From contig NZ_AOPO01000005.1 of assembly GCF_000336575.1 (NCBI RefSeq), forward strand, positions 248,001 to 312,000: DNA of 64,000 nucleotides. Reading direction: 5' to 3'. The translations under genes and the position numbers were made by a program. This stretch comes from Vreelandella titanicae BH1 (lineage in GTDB: Bacteria > Pseudomonadota > Gammaproteobacteria > Pseudomonadales > Halomonadaceae). Below, one piece after another: positions 7,983 to 16,449 of this stretch (its first letter is position 1; every line of letters starts with the position of its first letter). Under the pieces are notes generated by a model that saw only the letters and a program-made list of their open reading frames with translations, made no database searches and had not been told where the DNA came from.

Positions 7983-8510
7983 GTGAAGACCCACTCGCAT
8001 CGTATTTTGGTGATGGGCGTGTCCGGCTCCGGAAAGTCGCACATTGGTCACCAGTTGGCGTTGACTCTGGGTGCCACGTTTATCGATGGTGATGACTATC
8101 ACTCACCCGCCAACGTGGCCAAAATGGCCAGTGGCAAGCCGCTCAACGACGATGATCGGAGTGAGTGGTTGGACACCTTGGCGGCGCTGTTTGCCGAGTA
8201 TCGGGCAAGGGGGGAGTCACTGGTGATTGCCTGCTCCGGATTAAAACAGCGCTACCGTGATCGGCTGCGGCAAGGCGACCCAGCGCTGCAGATTCTCTAT
8301 TTAGAGGGCAGCCGGGAGCTACTGCTTGAACGGCTTGAAACCCGGGCTGGACACTTCTTCAAAGGCGATACCATGTTAGCCAGTCAACTGGCCGACCTGG
8401 AACCGCCCAGTGAAGAGGAGGCCTTCAATGCCTCGATTGCCTTATCGCCCCAAGCGATCATTACGCAATTTGCTGCCACGCTACCGACGCCCAGCCGCTC
8501 GCCCATTTAA
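7983..8510 (+). CDS. gntK: Gluconokinase GntK
   Basis: Phosphorylates D-gluconate to 6-phosphogluconate for the Entner-Doudoroff or pentose phosphate route. Walker A GVSGSGKS lies at residues 12-19, followed by FIDGDDYHSPANVAKM, which binds substrate. The GTG start at 7983 is chosen because AGGAGA lies 6 bases upstream and the resulting 175 residues equal E. coli GntK length; a longer reading from TTG 7959 lacks a ribosome site. It follows the TRAP genes directly. Its stop codon lies in a 14-bp tandem repeat (8507-8534). Confidence 0.93.
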   Translation: MKTHSHRILVMGVSGSGKSHIGHQLALTLGATFIDGDDYHSPANVAKMASGKPLNDDDRSEWLDTLAALFAEYRARGESLVIACSGLKQRYRDRLRQGDPALQILYLEGSRELLLERLETRAGHFFKGDTMLASQLADLEPPSEEEAFNASIALSPQAIITQFAATLPTPSRSPI

Positions 8511-8532
8511 AGGAAGTAAGTTAAAGGAAAAA

Positions 8533-8572
8533 TAAGCATTGGGGTCAGCTTTAGGGAAGACCTCAATGCTTA
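8533..8572. other. Inverted repeat between gntK and gntR
   Basis: Arms of 14 bp (8533-8546 and 8559-8572) that differ at one G/A position, with a 12-base loop. It lies in the 86-bp gap before gntR. There is no T-run on the plus strand. It could be an mRNA-stabilising or attenuating hairpin, or an operator of unusual spacing. Confidence 0.6.
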
Positions 8573-8596
8573 CACCTTGAATAAGGCAGTTACTTT

Positions 8597-9592
8597 TTGA
8601 AGAAAAAACGTCCCACCCTGCAGGATATTGCCGACCACGTAGGGGCTACCAAAATGACGGTAAGCCGCTGCCTACGTGACCCTGAAACGGTCTCGGAAGG
8701 CCTGCGCGAACGCATCTTCTCGATTGCCGAACAGATTGGTTATATTCCCAACCGTGCGCCGGATCTGCTTTCCAGATCGACCAGCCACTCTATCGGGGTG
8801 CTGGTACCATCGCTTACCAACCAGGTATTCGCCGATGTTATCCTCGGTATCGAAACGCTGACGGAGCCGGCGGGGTATCACCTGATGCTTTCTCACTATG
8901 GCTATAGCCCCGAGCTTGAAGAACGCAGCCTGGCCTCGTTGCTCTCCTATAATGTCGACGGCATTATTCTGTCAGATCGTGACCATACTTCGCGCAGCCT
9001 GCGAATGCTGGAAACCGCCGGTATTCCAATTGTGGAAATCATGGACACCCACCGCCCCCCGCTACAACAGGCGGTGGGCTACGACAACGTTCAAGCCGCC
9101 TACGACATGGTCAGCGAGATGATCTTACGGGGTCGGCGCCAGGTGATATATCTGGCGGTACGTTTGGATGAGCGTACTCGCCAGCGCGAACAGGGCTACC
9201 GCCGTGCCATGGAAGAGCACGGCTTGACGCCCGTTACCCTGCAGAGCACCCAGCGCTCCTCTTACAGTGTGGGAGCGGCGCTGCTGCAACAGGTGATCAC
9301 TGACTACTCCACGGCGGATGGTCTGTTCTGCACCAACGATGACGTCGCGGTTGGGGCATATTTCGAGTGTCAGCGGCGGGGCATTGACGTACCAGGGCAG
9401 ATGGCGCTGGCGGGCTTCCACGGCCACGATGTAGGCCATGTAATGACACCACGCCTAGCCAGTGTGGTCACCCCCCGTCAGGCCATCGGTGAAGCAGCTG
9501 CGGGGGAGCTATTAGCGCGGCTTCGCGGTGAGAAGCAGACCCAAAAAGTGGTTGATTTGGGCTATCGTATTGAAGTGGGGATGACCTTATAG
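8597..9592 (+). CDS. gntR: LacI-family gluconate repressor GntR
   Basis: LacI-type repressor of gluconate uptake genes. The N-terminal HTH (about 7-30; TLQDIADHVGATKMTVSRCL) and hinge IPNRAPDLLS, then the effector domain starting SHSIGVLVPSLTNQVFADV, are very close in wording to E. coli GntR. The start is a TTG just before KKKRP, since no ATG or GTG is available at the family's N-terminus. 331 residues. It is last in the gluconate cluster and most likely acts on the palindrome at 4819-4832. Confidence 0.9.
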   Translation: MKKKRPTLQDIADHVGATKMTVSRCLRDPETVSEGLRERIFSIAEQIGYIPNRAPDLLSRSTSHSIGVLVPSLTNQVFADVILGIETLTEPAGYHLMLSHYGYSPELEERSLASLLSYNVDGIILSDRDHTSRSLRMLETAGIPIVEIMDTHRPPLQQAVGYDNVQAAYDMVSEMILRGRRQVIYLAVRLDERTRQREQGYRRAMEEHGLTPVTLQSTQRSSYSVGAALLQQVITDYSTADGLFCTNDDVAVGAYFECQRRGIDVPGQMALAGFHGHDVGHVMTPRLASVVTPRQAIGEAAAGELLARLRGEKQTQKVVDLGYRIEVGMTL

Positions 9593-9663
9593 AGCGCGTT
9601 ATCAAGTAGCCGTTAGCGGCGTAAATGACTAAAGTAGCCTTTTACTTTTGTCGCGAGGCCGTC

Positions 9664-10512
9664 GTGCAGATTACTCAACTCAATATTTACCCCGTCAAAT
9701 CGCTAAAAGGTATCAGCGTGACTCAAAGCGAGCTGCAAGAGCACGGGCTAGCCTGGGATCGCCGCTGGATGCTGGTAGACGCGCAGCAGCGTTTTGTGAC
9801 CCAGCGCCAACTCCCGGCGCTTGCCACCGTTGAGGTCGCGCTGACCGATGAGCACTTGGTGCTGTCGCATCCTAACGTCGAGCCTATGAGCGTACCGCTG
9901 GCCGAGCCAGAGGGAAATTTGCGCCTGGTCAGCGTGTGGAATGACCACTGCAAAGCTCTGCCGGAGAGCGATGAAGTATCGCGCTGGTTGGTCGCCGCCC
10001 TAGGCGAGCAGGTTCAGGGGTTTAGCATGGTGCGCTTTGCTACCGAGTTTACCCGTGCCGTTGAAGAGGATTTCCTTGATGGCGGGGCGGCGCATACCTA
10101 CTTTTCCGACGGTTACCCTTTTTTGGTTGCCACTACGGGGTCGTTAGACGCTCTAAATCAAGCGTTAGTGGCAGGCGGGCATGCTCCTGTGCCCATGAAC
10201 CGCTTTCGGCCTAATATCGTCGTAGAGAGTGACGAGGCGTGGGCGGAAGATCGCTGGGCAACGTTGACTCAGCAAAACGGCACCTTTCAGCTAGCGTTAC
10301 GTAAGCCCTGTAAGCGCTGCAAAATCACCACCATCGATCAGCATACGGCGGCAGTGCCTGCCCCTGCTGAACCGCTAAAAACCTTGATTGAACTCAATAC
10401 GCAACCCAACCTTAAAGGCGCGCATTTTGGCCAAAATGCCACGCTGCTTGAAGGCGCAGGCAGCGTTATTCGTGTGGGGGATAGACTGGCGGCGGCGACT
10501 CGCGACGCTTAA
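9664..10512 (+). CDS. MOSC-domain protein (YcbX-like)
   Basis: Molybdenum-cofactor sulfurase C-terminal (MOSC) protein. The N-terminal beta-barrel begins ITQLNIYPVKSLKGI, and the MOSC domain carries RKPCKRCKITTID with the conserved cysteine expected to coordinate the molybdenum cofactor. The related E. coli YcbX detoxifies N-hydroxylated bases. The GTG at 9664 with GAGG 5 bases upstream is preferred over ATG 9625, which adds 13 unsupported residues. 282 residues. The 3' end overlaps the convergent EamA gene by 47 bp. Confidence 0.85.
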   Translation: MQITQLNIYPVKSLKGISVTQSELQEHGLAWDRRWMLVDAQQRFVTQRQLPALATVEVALTDEHLVLSHPNVEPMSVPLAEPEGNLRLVSVWNDHCKALPESDEVSRWLVAALGEQVQGFSMVRFATEFTRAVEEDFLDGGAAHTYFSDGYPFLVATTGSLDALNQALVAGGHAPVPMNRFRPNIVVESDEAWAEDRWATLTQQNGTFQLALRKPCKRCKITTIDQHTAAVPAPAEPLKTLIELNTQPNLKGAHFGQNATLLEGAGSVIRVGDRLAAATRDA

Positions 10513-11371
10513 TGCGCAGCAGCTTAGTGGCAATCGCCGTGCCGATAAGGGTTATCACCATACCGGCGATAATCTGAAGGTTGAGCGTTTCGCCAAGCAG
10601 CAGATAGCCCCATATCAGCGCGCTCACCGGCACCAGAAAAGTGACCGTTGAGGTGGCAGTAGCGCCCGCGCTGGCGAGTAAGCCAAAGTAGAGCAGAAAA
10701 GCCAGCGTGGTGCTAAGCGCAGCCAAGGCCAAGGCATTGCCCCACGCCAGTGGGCTAATGGGTTCGCTTGGCCACAGCAATATGCCGGGAATCATCAGCA
10801 CCAGCGCCGACATGGCGCTGCTGCCTGCGGCCAGCACACGGGTTGGTAGATGGCCAAGGCGTGTTTTTGAGTAGTTGCCCGCAATACCGTAGCAAAACGT
10901 GGCGCCTAAAACGGCCAAAATGAACCAGCCGTCGCCGCCCAGGGCAAAATCGAGCCGATCGGCAGAGAGCACATAAACACCCAGGAGTGCCAAGGCAAGT
11001 CCTAGGTACTGCTGGCGCTGTATCGCGGTAGCGAAGAATAGCGCACCAATTAGTGCAGTGAAAATCGGCGTGGTGGCATTAATCAGCGAGGTAAAGCCCG
11101 CTTCAAGGCGCGTGGTGGCAAGTGCCAGCAGTGAAAAAGGCAGTACGTGATTGACTACCCCTAAAAACAGCAGCGGCCCCTTATGCTGCCAGATGAGTCT
11201 CAGGTAGTGCAGGCTGATCAGCAGCGGCATCAATAGCAGCGCGCCAATGCCCATGCGCACCAGCACTAAAGGCACTGCACCGAATTCGGGGGCGGCCACG
11301 CGCATAAAGATAAATGACAGGCCCCATAGCGAAGAGAGCAGTAGCAAGCGCAGCGCATCAGCCGACGACAT
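10466..11371 (-). CDS. EamA/DMT-family transporter
   Basis: Inner-membrane drug/metabolite transporter with ten predicted transmembrane segments formed by two EamA repeats, 301 residues. The first repeat holds LSSLWGLSFIFMRVAAPEFG, and the second FLVPVSALIWGYLLLGE. Substrate unknown; such carriers export amino acids or other metabolites. Its 3' end overlaps the convergent MOSC gene. A short perfect dyad AGTTAG-GTAG-CTAACT lies upstream at 11402-11417 and may be an operator. Confidence 0.88.
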   Translation of the reverse strand: MSSADALRLLLLSSLWGLSFIFMRVAAPEFGAVPLVLVRMGIGALLLMPLLISLHYLRLIWQHKGPLLFLGVVNHVLPFSLLALATTRLEAGFTSLINATTPIFTALIGALFFATAIQRQQYLGLALALLGVYVLSADRLDFALGGDGWFILAVLGATFCYGIAGNYSKTRLGHLPTRVLAAGSSAMSALVLMIPGILLWPSEPISPLAWGNALALAALSTTLAFLLYFGLLASAGATATSTVTFLVPVSALIWGYLLLGETLNLQIIAGMVITLIGTAIATKLLRIKRRESPPPVYPPHE

Positions 11372-11575
11372 GGCGAGTCCTTAACGTTCAAGAGGTGATC
11401 CAGTTAGGTAGCTAACTAGCTTAAGGCCGAATAGAAGGGGATGGAAGTGATTGAAGCACGGGTTCGGCAGAACAGGAGAAAATCAGCTACGCTGGTTAGG
11501 TGGTCGAGCGGCAACTGCCGTTAGGCCTTGTCTGATAACATGTCTATGCATAATCGCACACACAAGGAGTTGTTC

Positions 11576-11998
11576 ATGGATCGTAAAGCTAGCGCACGTT
11601 GGGAAGGTGGTCTCAAGGATGGTAAAGGCACCGTTTCAACCGAAAGTGGCGTTTTAGATGCCAAGTACTCCTTCAGCAAGCGCTTTGAAGATGAAAAAGG
11701 TACCAACCCCGAAGAGCTGATTGGCGCAGCGCACGCCAGCTGTTTCTCAATGGCGCTCTCAATGATTTTGGGCGAGAAAGGCTATACCGCTGACGCCATC
11801 GAAACCAGCGCCAAAGTGACTCTTTCCCAAAGCGATGCTGGGTTCAGTATCTCGAAAATTCACCTGGACGTGGAGGCTGAGATCAGTGGCGCTGACGACG
11901 CCGCATTCCAGGAAGCAGCGGAAACGGCTAAAGCGAATTGCCCAGTTTCCAAAGTACTTAATGCGGATATTAGCATGACGGCTAAACTGAAGGCCTAA
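11576..11998 (+). CDS. osmC: OsmC family peroxiredoxin
   Basis: Osmotically inducible thiol peroxidase, a second Ohr/OsmC-fold protein in this window but of the OsmC branch. Reactive cysteines are Cys56 ([11 protein letters not shown]) and Cys122 (KANCPVSK), matching E. coli OsmC in place. The start at 11576 has AAGGAG 6 bases upstream; an in-frame ATG at 11528 is not needed. 140 residues. A good terminator follows at 12049-12087. Confidence 0.92.
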   Translation: MDRKASARWEGGLKDGKGTVSTESGVLDAKYSFSKRFEDEKGTNPEELIGAAHASCFSMALSMILGEKGYTADAIETSAKVTLSQSDAGFSISKIHLDVEAEISGADDAAFQEAAETAKANCPVSKVLNADISMTAKLKA

Positions 11999-12048
11999 AT
12001 TTTTTTTAGACTGTGATTTGCTTATAAGAAGATAGTTTTTTAATAGAG

Positions 12049-12087
12049 ATGGCTCGCGTATAAACAGTGTGCGCGAGCCATTTTGTT
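12049..12087 (+). terminator. Terminator after osmC
   Basis: Perfect 10-bp stem (ATGGCTCGCG at 12049-12058 and CGCGAGCCAT at 12072-12081) followed by TTTGTTG. Confidence 0.75.
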
Positions 12088-12134
12088 GACTAAACTAATT
12101 TTAGCCTCTTAGGTATTTTTTTAAGTTATAGGCA

Positions 12135-12168
12135 TTAAAAAAGCCTTGGCAATTGCCAAGGCTTTTAT
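12135..12168. terminator. Bidirectional terminator, mainly for the PRC-barrel gene
   Basis: Perfect 24-bp palindrome at 12141-12164 (10-bp stem, AATT loop) flanked by A-run on the left and T-run on the right, so it can stop transcripts from both sides. It lies 19 bases after the stop of the minus-strand PRC-barrel gene. Confidence 0.85.
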
Positions 12169-12182
12169 TTGCTGACTGGTGC

Positions 12183-12608
12183 TTATTTGTTGTCTTCGTC
12201 TTCGTTGCGATTGTACTCTTCAGCTGCTTCTAGCGCATCTTCTGACGCATTAACGGTAATGACATAATCATCGTCATCTTCGTTTTTGGTCAGCTCAAGC
12301 GAGTCCCATTCAATAGCGACGTTTTTCTCGCCCATACCTAAGAAGCCACCAACGCCAACAACAACAGCATTGATTTGGCCGTCTTCACCGATTACCAGAT
12401 CAGTGATGGTGCCGATATCTTCGTCATCTTCGACGCTGCTTTTGACTTGGTTGCCGGTTAAAGCGTCAGCATGGAAAGTGTTTTCTGGCGTTTCCGTCAG
12501 GTAAGTTGCTTCCATGGTGGTACTCTCTTCAGCATTTACACTGCCAGCGGCAAACATAAAGGCCGGAACCATGAGCGTACCTAGAATAGCGGGTTTGATC
12601 GTTTTCAT
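12183..12608 (-). CDS. Exported PRC-barrel domain protein
   Basis: Acidic periplasmic protein of 141 residues with a signal peptide (1-25, ending VNA) and one PRC-barrel domain. The domain contains the typical run DIGTITDLVIGEDGQINAVV and GVGGFLGMGEKNVAIEW. The C-terminus is rich in Asp and Glu, as expected for a halophile periplasm. The start at 12608 follows AAGGAG with 8-base spacing; upstream in-frame residues do not form a signal. Possible stress or envelope role is unknown. Confidence 0.85.
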   Translation of the reverse strand: MKTIKPAILGTLMVPAFMFAAGSVNAEESTTMEATYLTETPENTFHADALTGNQVKSSVEDDEDIGTITDLVIGEDGQINAVVVGVGGFLGMGEKNVAIEWDSLELTKNEDDDDYVITVNASEDALEAAEEYNRNEDEDNK

Positions 12609-13028
12609 TTTGCTTGCTCCTTGCGATTTTATTGGGCTTAACGACTCCGCGTAACAACCCGAATAAATCAATAGTGGCGGTATTGGCTTCGTCTAAAATA
12701 AGCGATAGCAACGCCGATACTATTATTCCTAAGTGTGTTAATTACCCTGGTTATTTAATGCACTAGGATAATTGACGCTATCTTGCGCTTCACTGCGCCA
12801 AGACGACTATCAGATTAGTCGCTGTGTTCAAAAATACAACCTTTCAAGTGAAACTTTTAAGTAACATAACCGCTGCTGTTCCGCCCTCATGGGCCTACAC
12901 CGCGCCGTCGTGCGGCAGTCTGTCGAGTTGACCCGCCCTCGTTCAGTGTTCATATTCGTCCCCAAATGGCTCACTTTTTATTCTTGGTTTGATAAAAGTG
13001 AGGTCGCATAAAAAGGAGACCCCAGACC
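12609..13028. other. Intergenic region between divergent PRC-barrel and L,D-transpeptidase genes
   Basis: 420 bp without a credible gene. It must carry both promoters. On the plus strand TTGACC at 12928-12933, a 17-bp spacer and CATATT at 12951-12956 make a good sigma-70 promoter for the transpeptidase. A long AT-rich part (12700-12870) precedes it. I see no repeat or operator that stands out. Confidence 0.6.
12928..12956 (+). promoter_or_regulatory. Predicted sigma-70 promoter of the L,D-transpeptidase gene
   Basis: TTGACC, 17-bp spacer, CATATT, ending 72 bases before the start codon. Confidence 0.5.
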
Positions 13029-13985
13029 ATGACTTCCCACCCTTTGCAGATTATTAAGCAGCTCTGCGTCAGTAGCGTTGCGCTAGGCGCTTGGCTATTA
13101 GCCTCAAGCGCAGTGGCCGATAGCAGCGAGCTGCCCAAAGGGCATTTTCTGCTGCCTGAAGAGGGCAATATGGTGGGCCAGATGTATACCGTCACGGCGA
13201 CCGAAGAGGATACGCTGCTGGATATTGCCCGGGCACACAACGTGGGCTACGAAGAGATTCGTATGGCCAACCCGGATACCAGCCTCTGGGTACCGGGAGA
13301 AGGCACCGAGGTGACGATCCCCGGGCAGTATATTCTTCCCGATGAGACGCGTAGCGGCATTGTGATTAACGTGGCAGAGCTACGCCTTTACTACTACCCC
13401 GAGGTAGCAGAGGGCGAGACGCCGCGGGTCGAAACATACCCTATTGGTATCGGGCGGGATGCTTATAACACCCCGCTGGGAATTACCGAAACCACCATGC
13501 GGCTTGAAAACCCGGCCTGGTATCCACCTGAGTCGATTCGTCGTGAAGCCGCCGAGCAGGGCGACCCAGCCCCTGCGGTGGTTCCCCCTGGCGCCGATAA
13601 TCCCTTGGGTGAATACGCTATTTTGCTGGATATTCCCGGTTACCTGATCCATGGCACTAACCAGCCAGATGGCATCGGTATGCGTGCCAGCCGTGGCTGT
13701 ATACGAATGCACCCGGAAGATATTGAGTCGGTCTTCTGGCGGGTACCGGTAGGCACCCAGGTCAATATTATCGATTCACCAATCAAAGTCGGCTGGGGTG
13801 AAGGGGGGAAGCGTTACATACAAGCCTTCACTGCGACGGATGAACAAGTATTTGGTATGGAAACGCTGTTAAACGTTGTTGGCTTAATTGAAAAGCATGA
13901 CGGTAGTGGTGCCTCCAGCGCCAACTACGAGCAGGTAAGTGAAATATTAGAGCGAGCGAATGGCCAGATTGTGCCGATTAGCTAA
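13029..13985 (+). CDS. L,D-transpeptidase (ErfK/YbiS/YcfS/YnhG family)
   Basis: Periplasmic enzyme that links Braun-type lipoprotein to peptidoglycan or makes 3-3 crosslinks. It has a signal peptide (1-30, ending SAVA), a LysM-like segment (about 52-97), and a YkuD catalytic domain with His208 in HGTNQP and catalytic Cys224 in SRGCIRM. 318 residues, normal for ErfK/YnhG. Ribosome site AAGGAGA precedes the ATG. Which of the two reactions it performs cannot be told. Confidence 0.92.
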   Translation: MTSHPLQIIKQLCVSSVALGAWLLASSAVADSSELPKGHFLLPEEGNMVGQMYTVTATEEDTLLDIARAHNVGYEEIRMANPDTSLWVPGEGTEVTIPGQYILPDETRSGIVINVAELRLYYYPEVAEGETPRVETYPIGIGRDAYNTPLGITETTMRLENPAWYPPESIRREAAEQGDPAPAVVPPGADNPLGEYAILLDIPGYLIHGTNQPDGIGMRASRGCIRMHPEDIESVFWRVPVGTQVNIIDSPIKVGWGEGGKRYIQAFTATDEQVFGMETLLNVVGLIEKHDGSGASSANYEQVSEILERANGQIVPIS

Positions 13986-13999
13986 ACGATCGTGCAGCG

Positions 14000-14668
14000 C
14001 TAGCGTGCTGGATCCAACACCCCACCCAGCGATGCATTGCGCCGAAACCAGCCCGCGATGCTGGTACGCGGGCAGCGAGTAGGCAGTACTTCGTGGGGAA
14101 TGGTCTCAGACAAGAAGCAGGCGAAGGTACCCGCTTCGGGTACCACCCGGGCGACCTCTTGGCAGGGGTCGTCCGGATGGTAGATCACCATCTCACCGCC
14201 ACCGTCGCTGGGCCAGTCCGGCGTCAAATAGCCGACCGTGGATATCACGCGGTTAGCGCGACCACGAAAGCTATCCAGGTGGCGCTGATAAAAAGCCCCG
14301 GGCGGGTAGTGGGCAAAGTGGGCTTCGTACTCAAATAAGCCCAAAAACAGCGCGTGGTTAAGCGCCTGCTGTAGCTCGCTCATGGCGTCTAAGTAACGCC
14401 GCTGGGCAGCGCTTTCTCGATCAAGCCAGTGAATAGCGTCACCGCGGATATCTTTACGCAGCAGGTGCTGTTGACCGCGGCCAATGCCCGCTTCATCCAG
14501 TCCGTTATAGGCCGCCCGGTGTAGAAGCTCATTATTCAGCGCGCCGCATAGCTCCAGGTCAATAACCCCGCGGCCCACATACCAGCCCTGTTCAACCAGC
14601 GCATCCACAAGAGCGACCTGCGTCGTGGGCTGAAGCGCAGGTGAAGATGTAGCAACACTGGGTGTCAT
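14000..14668 (-). CDS. 2-oxoglutarate/Fe(II)-dependent oxygenase (prolyl hydroxylase-like)
   Basis: Double-stranded beta-helix dioxygenase with the iron triad His130, Asp132 (RHLDSF) and His192 (IPHEVLPT), and Arg201 (PRTSIAGWFRR) for 2-oxoglutarate. The build resembles SM-20/PHD-type prolyl 4-hydroxylases found in Pseudomonas, where one modifies EF-Tu. It overlaps the upstream nudL gene by the four bases ATGA, so the two are translationally coupled. 222 residues. Confidence 0.85.
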   Translation of the reverse strand: MTPSVATSSPALQPTTQVALVDALVEQGWYVGRGVIDLELCGALNNELLHRAAYNGLDEAGIGRGQQHLLRKDIRGDAIHWLDRESAAQRRYLDAMSELQQALNHALFLGLFEYEAHFAHYPPGAFYQRHLDSFRGRANRVISTVGYLTPDWPSDGGGEMVIYHPDDPCQEVARVVPEAGTFACFLSETIPHEVLPTRCPRTSIAGWFRRNASLGGVLDPAR

Positions 14669-15336
14669 TGGTTGGATCTCGATGGCGCCGAACTGGAAAC
14701 GGTTGTCGAGGGTGTCGATAGGCGGTTTTTGCGCTCAGGGTGGTGGCGCAGCGGCCCCTGGGGGCGCTGATATAAATCAATTGGCATACCGAAGCCCTCG
14801 GCCAGTAACTCGACCAGCATCATGGCAGATAATCCCCAGATCACATGGCCGTCCACATGATAGCTGGGCACGTAGTGGGCAACGCCATCCACGGTAATCA
14901 CGTCGGTATGGGTGCGGTGATCGTCTAGAAAGTGACTTAGCGGCACTTCAAAAATAGCGTCTAGCTCGCCGGGGTCGGCAATCAGCGGTAAATCCGGCGG
15001 AATAATGCCCACCCAGGGGGTAACGCGAATACCGTGCAGCGAAATAACGTCCGACAGCCGCCCCAGGGGTTGCACCAGAGCGGGGTCGAGGGCAATCTCC
15101 TCTTCTGCCTCGCGCAGTGCCGTGGCGTAAAGGTCGCTATCAAAGGGCTCGCGCTTGCCGCCTGGGAACGCCACTTGGCCGCTATGGGTGCTCAAATGGC
15201 TGGCCCGCCGGGTAAACAGCAAGGTAGGCGCTGGGCGCTCGACAATCGGCAACAGCACGGCGGCCTCGGGCATCACGATGTGATCCAAGCGTTGAGGAGT
15301 CAGCTGTTGCAGCTGTTTACGCAGTTTCTCTAACAT
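14665..15336 (-). CDS. Nudix CoA pyrophosphatase (NudL/YeaB-like)
   Basis: Nudix hydrolase of the CoA pyrophosphatase group, expected to cleave CoA to 3',5'-ADP and phosphopantetheine. The family pattern RRASHLSTHSGQVAFPGGK precedes the Nudix box, where the metal-binding core reads ALREAEEEIAL. The position of the first Nudix-box Glu is Asp, a variation usual in this group. The ATG at 15336 (MLEKLRKQL) gives 223 residues; an upstream GTG at 15411 is less likely. First gene of a two-gene unit. Confidence 0.85.
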   Translation of the reverse strand: MLEKLRKQLQQLTPQRLDHIVMPEAAVLLPIVERPAPTLLFTRRASHLSTHSGQVAFPGGKREPFDSDLYATALREAEEEIALDPALVQPLGRLSDVISLHGIRVTPWVGIIPPDLPLIADPGELDAIFEVPLSHFLDDHRTHTDVITVDGVAHYVPSYHVDGHVIWGLSAMMLVELLAEGFGMPIDLYQRPQGPLRHHPERKNRLSTPSTTVSSSAPSRSNQ

Positions 15337-15430
15337 GGGGTATCCCGTTACTTTGTTCTCTTTTACCCAGCAGCGGTCATTGGCGTCAAGCGCGTCGAGG
15401 CTTCTATTCACTAGCCGTTGAGAATACGCG

Positions 15431-15988
15431 ATGAACTTTTGCAGCCAGTGTGGTGATAAAGTACGTTTTGCCGTCCCGGAAGGCGATGACCGGCCTCGCT
15501 ACTTGTGCGATGCCTGCGGCACGATTCACTACCAGAACCCTCGCATCGTGGCCGGCACGCTGCCCGTCAGCGGTAGTAAAGTACTGCTCTGTAAGCGGGC
15601 GATTTCACCGCGCAAAGGCTACTGGACACTGCCCGCCGGCTATATGGAAAATGCCGAATCAACCCAGCAGGCAGCTTCCAGAGAGACCCGTGAAGAGGCC
15701 TGTGCCGAGGTCGAACTGGCCAACCTCTACACCCTGATTGACCTGCCGCATATCAATCAGGTGTATATGATTTTTCGTGCCGAGCTAGTCGGCGGCTTCA
15801 GCGCCGGGCCGGAAAGCCTTGAAGTCGCGCTGTTCGAAGAGCATGAAATCCCTTGGGATGAGCTGGCCTTCATGACGATTGAACGCACCCTCAAGCATTT
15901 TTACGCCGACCGCCCCCGCAATGAATTTCCGCTGCATATCAGCATGGTAACGCCAGAAGATCGTGAGCGTTACTTTGGCAGTGCGTAA
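15431..15988 (+). CDS. Nudix hydrolase with N-terminal zinc ribbon
   Basis: 185-residue Nudix protein. The N-terminus has two CxxC pairs (FCSQCGDK and LCDACG) that form a zinc ribbon, followed by QNPRIVAGTLPV and the Nudix box GYMENAESTQQAASRETREE. The zinc ribbon resembles NudC, yet the protein is shorter and lacks the NudC N-terminal domain. ADP-ribose, NADH or a nucleotide sugar are possible substrates. Divergent from nudL across about 95 bp. Confidence 0.85.
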   Translation: MNFCSQCGDKVRFAVPEGDDRPRYLCDACGTIHYQNPRIVAGTLPVSGSKVLLCKRAISPRKGYWTLPAGYMENAESTQQAASRETREEACAEVELANLYTLIDLPHINQVYMIFRAELVGGFSAGPESLEVALFEEHEIPWDELAFMTIERTLKHFYADRPRNEFPLHISMVTPEDRERYFGSA

Positions 15989-16008
15989 TACTTTATTTAA
16001 AAGTCTGG

Positions 16009-16320
16009 TTATAGGTCGGCGAGTTGCCACACATCATAAGCGACTTCTTCGTAGGGGTGGGCAAGCTTCAAGGCCGCGATGGCGCCGTGAATGTGCGCTT
16101 CATCGCAGAGCAGTTCGACTTTGAACTCTTCGACCTTTTCCAAGCTGCCCACCGAGCCGATGTGCGGGTGGGCGCCTTCCGTTGGGCGAAACTGCCCCGT
16201 GCCTCGGGTTTGAAAACAGGCGTGTTCGTACGCTCCTATACGCCCGGCTCCGGCTTCGAATACCGCCTGCTTAACGCTTTCGGCATCTTCTACGGGGACA
16301 AAAAATGCGAGCTTATACAT
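16009..16320 (-). CDS. NIF3-like/YqfO C-terminal domain protein
   Basis: Small 103-residue protein equal to the CutA/PII-like insert domain of YqfO (NIF3 family). Motifs: MYKLAFFVPVEDAESVK, GAGRIGAYEHACFQTRGTG and HPYEEVAYDVW. Known stand-alone homologs form trimers or hexamers; no enzymatic function is established. The ATG at 16320 follows GGAGGT with good spacing and begins the family's conserved N-terminus. Confidence 0.85.
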   Translation of the reverse strand: MYKLAFFVPVEDAESVKQAVFEAGAGRIGAYEHACFQTRGTGQFRPTEGAHPHIGSVGSLEKVEEFKVELLCDEAHIHGAIAALKLAHPYEEVAYDVWQLADL

Positions 16321-16449
16321 ACTGTACCTCCAAACGATCAATCCAGTGTGAAACGTTGAACTCTGGCTATGTTAGCGGATAGGCGACTACTGGTCGCGGG
16401 CTTGGCTTTGTATGATGATGCTTTTATGACGTTTACCCACGACTGTTAG

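Noticed and set aside
11402..11417. Dyad AGTTAG-GTAG-CTAACT upstream of the EamA gene
   Set aside because: Could be an operator but there is no adjacent regulator and 6-bp arms are easily found by chance.
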